Assembly: GCF_051521495.1 (NCBI RefSeq)
Contig: NZ_CP150355.1
Coordinates: forward strand, 6,448,001-6,512,000
Source: Sorangium sp051521495
Lineage (GTDB): Bacteria > Myxococcota_A > Polyangia > Polyangiales > Polyangiaceae
Reading direction: 5' to 3'
Length of the DNA: 64,000 nucleotides
A program made the translations under genes and the position numbers. Of the stretch, positions 60,027 to 64,000 are shown in pieces. The notes beneath the pieces were generated by a model that saw only the letters and a list, made by a program, of their open reading frames with translations, was not told the origin of the DNA and ran no database searches. Every line of letters starts with the position of its first letter. Position 1 is the first letter of the stretch.

Positions 60027-61298
60027 TCATGTCGCGAGCCAGGCGGGCTTGAACAGCAAGAGTAGACCGAGCAGCACCATGATCGTTCCGCTCAGCAGCT
60101 TGAGCCATCGTCCCTCCTTCTCCTGCAGCTTGCGGCGGCTCAACGTCACCACCGCGATTCCGACCATAACCATGTCGTCCGCCATGTAGGCCACGTTGTA
60201 GAGCCCGAGATAGGCATAGTGCTTCCACGCGGGGAGGCGCTTCTCGACGAGGAGCTGGGTGTAGAGCGCCGGCAGGCCCGCGGTGCAGAGGAGCTCGACG
60301 ACATTGACCATGACGGCGAGGAGGCACGCGGCGGCGAGCGCGGCGGGCAAGCTCTCCGCCCTGACGACGGCCCGCATCCTCGCGTAAATCCCTGGCTTCA
60401 CCGACTCGGGAATGCTGAGCGACACGCCCCGCTTCCATGCGAAGAAGTCCTTGACGTGGACCGAACCGGCAAGCACGGCGATGGCTCCCAGCGCGATCTG
60501 CGCGGCGCGCGAGGCGCCGACCAGGAGAAAGAAGTTCAGCCAGGCAGCCATGAAGGCGAAATAAGCGAGACCGCTCACGAGCACGAATACGCCGGCAATC
60601 AGCAGCATCTTCGCCCGGCTCCGCAGCGTGGCGAGGAAGGAAAGGAGAAAGAGGAGCACCCACGTGGCGCACGGGTTGAAGCCGTCCACGAGCCCCAGCA
60701 GGATGGTGAACGCCGGCAGGCCAAGATCGCGGACGTCCAGTCGCCCGAAGAAGGGCACGTCGACAACCCCCGCGCTCGGCCCGGCGCCGTCTGCCGGGCA
60801 CGGCGGCTGCTCCGACGTGGCCGGCGTGGCCGGCGTGGCCGGCGTGGCCGGCGTGGCCGGCGTGGGAGGCGTGAGAGGGCAGGACGCAGCAGCGTCGTCG
60901 GCCGCGGTGGCCGGCGGCGGTGGCGCGCTGTCGAGCAACGCCTCGATGCGCCGGCCCGTCGCGTCGCGCCCCGCGTACCCGACGACGAGCACCCCGCGCA
61001 CATAGAACGCGGGGACGCTCACGGCAGCGATCGACTGCCCCTCGGCGATCGCCCTCAGCCGGTCGAGCGCGGCGCGGTCCTCGACGACATCCGCGACGAT
61101 CGCGCGCAGGCCGGGCCGACGGCCCTCGATCTCCGTCAGGAAGCGCTTGGCCTCGTCGCATCGAGGGCACCCCTTGCGCGCGAACAGCTCCACATCGGCG
61201 CGCGGCTCGATCGGCGCAGCTCGCCCGGAGTCGCTCCAGAGAAGCGAGAAGGCGAGCACGCACATCACCAGCGCTCGCACGACGACGGCAGGTCGCAT
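60027..61298 (-). CDS. Glutaredoxin-like/CcdA (DsbD-type) membrane fusion protein
   Basis: A 423-aa redox protein. A signal/anchor segment (ALVMCVLAFSLLWS) is followed by an exported glutaredoxin-like domain at 35-125 with C44-P-R-C47 (FARKGCPRCDEAKRFL) and the cis-Pro segment SVPAFYV. A Thr/Pro/Ala repeat linker (142-162) leads to a six- to seven-helix CcdA/DsbD-like membrane domain (195-423), whose redox cysteines are C210 (DGFNPCATW) and C338 (VELLCTAGLP). It should pass electrons from cytosolic thioredoxin through the membrane cysteines to the external CPRC. ATG 61298 is preferred; GTG 61316 adds six residues. It is divergent from the ATPase-hemerythrin gene (111 bp). Confidence 0.82.
   Translation of the reverse strand: MRPAVVVRALVMCVLAFSLLWSDSGRAAPIEPRADVELFARKGCPRCDEAKRFLTEIEGRRPGLRAIVADVVEDRAALDRLRAIAEGQSIAAVSVPAFYVRGVLVVGYAGRDATGRRIEALLDSAPPPPATAADDAAASCPLTPPTPATPATPATPATPATSEQPPCPADGAGPSAGVVDVPFFGRLDVRDLGLPAFTILLGLVDGFNPCATWVLLFLLSFLATLRSRAKMLLIAGVFVLVSGLAYFAFMAAWLNFFLLVGASRAAQIALGAIAVLAGSVHVKDFFAWKRGVSLSIPESVKPGIYARMRAVVRAESLPAALAAACLLAVMVNVVELLCTAGLPALYTQLLVEKRLPAWKHYAYLGLYNVAYMADDMVMVGIAVVTLSRRKLQEKEGRWLKLLSGTIMVLLGLLLLFKPAWLAT
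60817..60870. repeat. 9-bp coding microsatellite (Thr-Pro-Ala linker)
   Basis: Five exact copies of GTGGCCGGC and one degenerate copy encode the PAT repeats between the glutaredoxin and CcdA domains. Linker length is likely to vary. Confidence 0.85.
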
Positions 61299-61409
61299 GC
61301 AGAGCGGCTGTCGCACGATGCATGCTCAGCGGATCACGTGCTCAGTCCACAGTCACAGCGCGACGCACCTCGACCCGAGCGGCCGTCTCTGAGGAGCGGC
61401 GCGCTCGTC

Positions 61410-63803
61410 GTGTCGACGCTCTCCGGCTTGCTGGGCGGAGCCGCGGCGCACCTCGAAGGACACGCGCGTCTGGGAGACATGCTCTGGGGGGCCGGCGCGC
61501 TCATCGCGCTTGCCCTGGTGGGCGCGCGCATCCTGGCGGACGTGCTCAAGAAGCGGGCCGGCGTCGACGTCATCGCGCTCCTTGCCATCGGCGGCGCGCT
61601 CTTGCTCCGGGAGTACCTCGCTGGCGCGCTGATCGGCGCGATGATGGCGACCGGAAGCGCCCTGGAGGGGTACGCGGCCGCGCGCGCGCGGCGCGAGCTC
61701 TCCGCCCTCCTCGCTCGCGCTCCCCGCGCCGCGCACCGCCGCGAGGGGGCCGACGTCACGACCATCCCGATCGGCGCCGTCGCCCCCGGCGATCGCCTGC
61801 TGGTCAAGCCGGGCGAGATCGTGCCGGTCGACGGGGTCGTCGTGGGCGCGCGGGCGCTCCTCGATGAATCGGCGCTGACCGGAGAGCCGCGGCCGGTCGA
61901 AAAGGCACCTGGCGACCGCGTGGGCAGCGGAACCACGAACGCCGGCGCGGCCTTCGAGCTCCGCGCCGTCGCGAGCGCGGACGAGAGCACGTACGCCGGC
62001 ATCGTCCGCCTCGTGCAGCAGGCGTCCGCCTCGAAGGCCCCGCTCGCCCGCCTCGCGGATCGCCACGCCCTGGCGTTCGCCGCGCTCTCGCTCGCCATGG
62101 CGGCCGTGGCGTGGGGCCTCTCCGGCGACGCCGGCCGCGGGCTCGCCGTGCTCGTCGTCGCGACGCCCTGCCCGCTGCTCCTCGCGGTGCCCATCGCGAT
62201 CGTCGGCGGCATCTCGCGCTCGGCCCGGCGCGGCATCGTGGTGAAGGGCGGCGCCGCGCTCGAGGCCCTCGCCCGGGCCGAGATCCTGCTCCTCGACAAG
62301 ACAGGCACGCTCACGTTCGGCGGCCCGCGCGTGACCGGGGTGACGTGCTTCCGGTCGATCGAGGACGACACGGAGGTGCTCCGCCTGGCGGCGTCCCTCG
62401 AGCAGATCTCGTCGCACCCGCTCTCCGCGGCCCTGGTGCACGCTGCCCGCGAGCGTCGCCTCGGGCTGACCTTCCCGGAGGGCGCTCAGGAGGCGCCCGG
62501 CGCCGGAATGACGGGCCGGGTGGACGGGCGCGCCGTCCGCGTGGGGAGCGCCGAATGGGCGGCGCAGGGCGCGCCGCTTCCTGAGGACGCCCGCGCCTTC
62601 CGGCGCCGCGCGTCCCGCGCCGGTGCGATGACGGTGTTCGTGGCCGTGGACAGCAGCGTCATCGGCGCGCTGACGCTCGACGACCCGATCCGCCCCGATG
62701 CGCCGCGGACCTTGCGGGCGCTGCGGCGGGTCGGCATTCGCCGTGTCGTGATGGTGACGGGCGACCACCCCCTCGTCGCCGAGACGGTCGGCGCCACGCT
62801 CGGCGTGGATCGCGTGCTCGCCCAGCGCTCGCCGGAGGAGAAGGTCGCCGCCGTGCGCGAGGCGCGCGCCGAGGGGCTCACCGTGATGATCGGCGACGGC
62901 ATCAACGACGCTCCAGCGCTCGCCGCCGCCGACGTCGGCGTGGCGATGGGCGCGCGCGGGGCCACCTCGTCCGCCGAGGCGGCCGACGTGGTGCTGGTGG
63001 TGGACAGGCTCGATCGCTTCGCCGAGGCCGTGACCATTGCGCGCCGCGCCCGCGCGATCGCCGCGCAAAGCGCGATCCTCGGCATGGGGCTGTCGCTCTT
63101 CGCGATGGGCGCGGCGGCGTTCGGCCTCCTGCCGGCCGCCGCCGGCGCGCTCCTGCAGGAGGCGATCGACGTCGCCGCGATCCTGAGCGCGCTGCGGGCG
63201 CAGAGCGGCGGGCGCGGCGCGAGGAGGCCAGCCCTCGAGGAGGCCATGAGCCGCCGGCTGGAGCTGGAGCACGACCAGCTCATTCCGATGCTCGATCGGG
63301 TGCGGGTCGTCGCCGAGCGCATCGACCACCTGGCGAGGGAGGCGGCGCGCGCAGAGCTCGATGCGCTCGACCGCTTCCTCCGCGAGCGGCTCCTCCCGCA
63401 CGAGCGCGCCGACGACGCCGAGGTCTATCCAGTCATCTCCCGACTGCTCGGCGGCGAGGATCCTCTGGCGCCCATGAGCGCGACGCACCGGGAGATCTTC
63501 CACCTGGTCCGGCTGTACGAGCAGCTGCTCGGAGAGCTCGACCCGCGCGGGCCCACGGCCGCGGATGTGCAGGATTTCCAGCGGATCCTCTATGGGCTCC
63601 ACGCGGTGCTGCGGCTCCATTTCGCGCAAGAGGAGGAGCTTTATGCGTCGCTGAGCGAGCGCTACCACGCGGAAGCCCCCGGCGAGCCGGCTGTGAGCTC
63701 TGAGAAGGCCCCCCTCCAGCCAGCTCCGGCGCCAGAGACCGCGCCCCACGTGCTGGAGCCGCTCCGGCAAGGGCGTTCACCCAGCCCCGGCCGGCAGGGG
63801 TGA
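61410..63803 (+). CDS. P1B-type heavy-metal ATPase fused to a C-terminal hemerythrin domain
   Basis: About 797 aa. It lacks an N-terminal metal-binding domain. The actuator motif is SALTGEPRPVE, the transmembrane metal motif T252-P-C254-P (VVATPCPLLLAVPIA), the phosphorylated Asp D296 in LLDKTGTLTFGG, the nucleotide-binding SSHPLSAALV (HP motif) and hinge MIGDGINDAPALAAADVGV. From about residue 613 comes a hemerythrin/HHE domain with ligand-like LELEHDQLIP, LPHERADDAEVYP, THREIFHL and LHAVLRLHFAQEEELY. TPCP plus hemerythrin matches the P1B-5 class, suggested to export Ni, Co or Fe. The start is uncertain: GTG 61410 has GAGGAG 13 nt upstream, and GTG 61338 is an alternative. Confidence 0.87.
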   Translation: MSTLSGLLGGAAAHLEGHARLGDMLWGAGALIALALVGARILADVLKKRAGVDVIALLAIGGALLLREYLAGALIGAMMATGSALEGYAAARARRELSALLARAPRAAHRREGADVTTIPIGAVAPGDRLLVKPGEIVPVDGVVVGARALLDESALTGEPRPVEKAPGDRVGSGTTNAGAAFELRAVASADESTYAGIVRLVQQASASKAPLARLADRHALAFAALSLAMAAVAWGLSGDAGRGLAVLVVATPCPLLLAVPIAIVGGISRSARRGIVVKGGAALEALARAEILLLDKTGTLTFGGPRVTGVTCFRSIEDDTEVLRLAASLEQISSHPLSAALVHAARERRLGLTFPEGAQEAPGAGMTGRVDGRAVRVGSAEWAAQGAPLPEDARAFRRRASRAGAMTVFVAVDSSVIGALTLDDPIRPDAPRTLRALRRVGIRRVVMVTGDHPLVAETVGATLGVDRVLAQRSPEEKVAAVREARAEGLTVMIGDGINDAPALAAADVGVAMGARGATSSAEAADVVLVVDRLDRFAEAVTIARRARAIAAQSAILGMGLSLFAMGAAAFGLLPAAAGALLQEAIDVAAILSALRAQSGGRGARRPALEEAMSRRLELEHDQLIPMLDRVRVVAERIDHLAREAARAELDALDRFLRERLLPHERADDAEVYPVISRLLGGEDPLAPMSATHREIFHLVRLYEQLLGELDPRGPTAADVQDFQRILYGLHAVLRLHFAQEEELYASLSERYHAEAPGEPAVSSEKAPLQPAPAPETAPHVLEPLRQGRSPSPGRQG

Positions 63804-63809
63804 ACTCGC

Positions 63810-63824
63810 GCCGCTCGAAGCGGC
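63810..63824. terminator. Bidirectional hairpin between convergent genes
   Basis: GCCGCT/AGCGGC stem with a CGA loop lies 7 bp after the ATPase stop. Its last base is the final base of the stop codon of the gene on the opposite strand (63824-63826). Confidence 0.45.
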
Positions 63825-64000
63825 TATCGGGACAATCCGGTCGCGCCCGACGGAAGCTCCCGGGAGCTCTCCTGGCCGGCGGCGCCGTGGCGTGATGCGG
63901 CCAGATCGAGCGTCTCTCCGAGGAGCCGACAGACATCCTGCTCGGACACCGGCGAGTAATCCTCGTACCAGAGCCCGACCGAGTAGACGGGATCTCGGAT
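63824..64000 (-). CDS. Phosphoribosyltransferase-like protein, C-terminal end (partial)
   Basis: An open frame enters from the window edge and ends at TAG (63826-63824), giving the last 58 residues. The segment DPVYSVGLWYEDYSPVSEQD followed by VCRLLGE resembles the C-terminus of the predicted phosphoribosyltransferases of the COG1926 type, which end in (F/V)xxVGxWYxDFxxxSDEEV. The rest is a variable Ser/Gly-rich tail. The catalytic PRPP-binding loop lies outside the window, so the assignment depends on one motif. It is convergent with the ATPase-hemerythrin gene. Confidence 0.5.
   Translation of the reverse strand: MRDPVYSVGLWYEDYSPVSEQDVCRLLGETLDLAASRHGAAGQESSRELPSGATGLSR

Overview
The window looks like chromosomal DNA of a very GC-rich, large-genome myxobacterium, most probably a Polyangiales (Sorangium-like) organism. 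This is judged from gene content, not from a database search. Pointers are coding GC3 near saturation, eukaryotic-like Ser/Thr kinases, FHA and TPR signalling proteins, PilZ proteins of myxobacterial architecture, many small Cys-rich lipoproteins, type IV pilus motors, an IF-3 with a long C-terminal tail like Myxococcus Dsg, and a LexA operator resembling the one I recall for Myxococcus. No prophage, insertion sequence, CRISPR array or integrative element is visible. Genes are mostly single or in runs of two or three, often with ATGA or GTGA overlaps.

Layout. 0-8.6 kb: topoisomerase IV (parC end, parE), an AraC-type regulator, a nitrilase-family amidase, a Cys-rich lipoprotein, a Nudix hydrolase with a divergent NAD-dependent DNA ligase, and a DUF2804 protein. 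8.7-15 kb: P5C dehydrogenase, secreted lipoproteins and an M3 metallopeptidase. 15-21 kb: a signalling block with a TPR protein carrying a degenerate caspase-like domain, a small lipoprotein, and an overlapping kinase/FHA pair. 21-24.8 kb: pilB, pilT and lexA. 24.8-32 kb: an envelope block (DUF4398-like lipoprotein, OmpA/TSP3 protein, a beta-barrel protein with a TPR-like N-terminus, two PilZ proteins) interrupted by an elaborate repeat/palindrome element.

32-43 kb: tRNA-Val(CAC), an aspartate-type aminotransferase, mlaD-mlaF, recJ, yajC-secD-secF and an orphan PorA-like protein. 43.5-45 kb: tRNA-Val(GAC), a truncated thrS remnant and infC. This is the tRNA-thrS-infC order with thrS broken and rpmI-rplT absent. 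45-53.8 kb: a membrane-anchored kinase, a SUKH protein, a GT39-like transferase, a porin, a flavoprotein and an FMN-binding protein/membrane-protein pair. 53.9-59.5 kb: glgB, an aldehyde dehydrogenase and mgtE. 60-64 kb: a glutaredoxin-CcdA fusion divergent from a P1B-type ATPase fused to hemerythrin, then the end of a phosphoribosyltransferase-like gene.

The most notable items are the thrS remnant, the doubly degenerate caspase-like/TPR protein, the repeat element at 28.3-28.7 kb, the LexA operator inside a promoter that predicts a leaderless lexA mRNA, the ATPase-hemerythrin/glutaredoxin-CcdA pair, the FMN-binding/His-rich membrane pair, the orphan PorA-like protein, and a recurring hairpin that overlaps stop codons.
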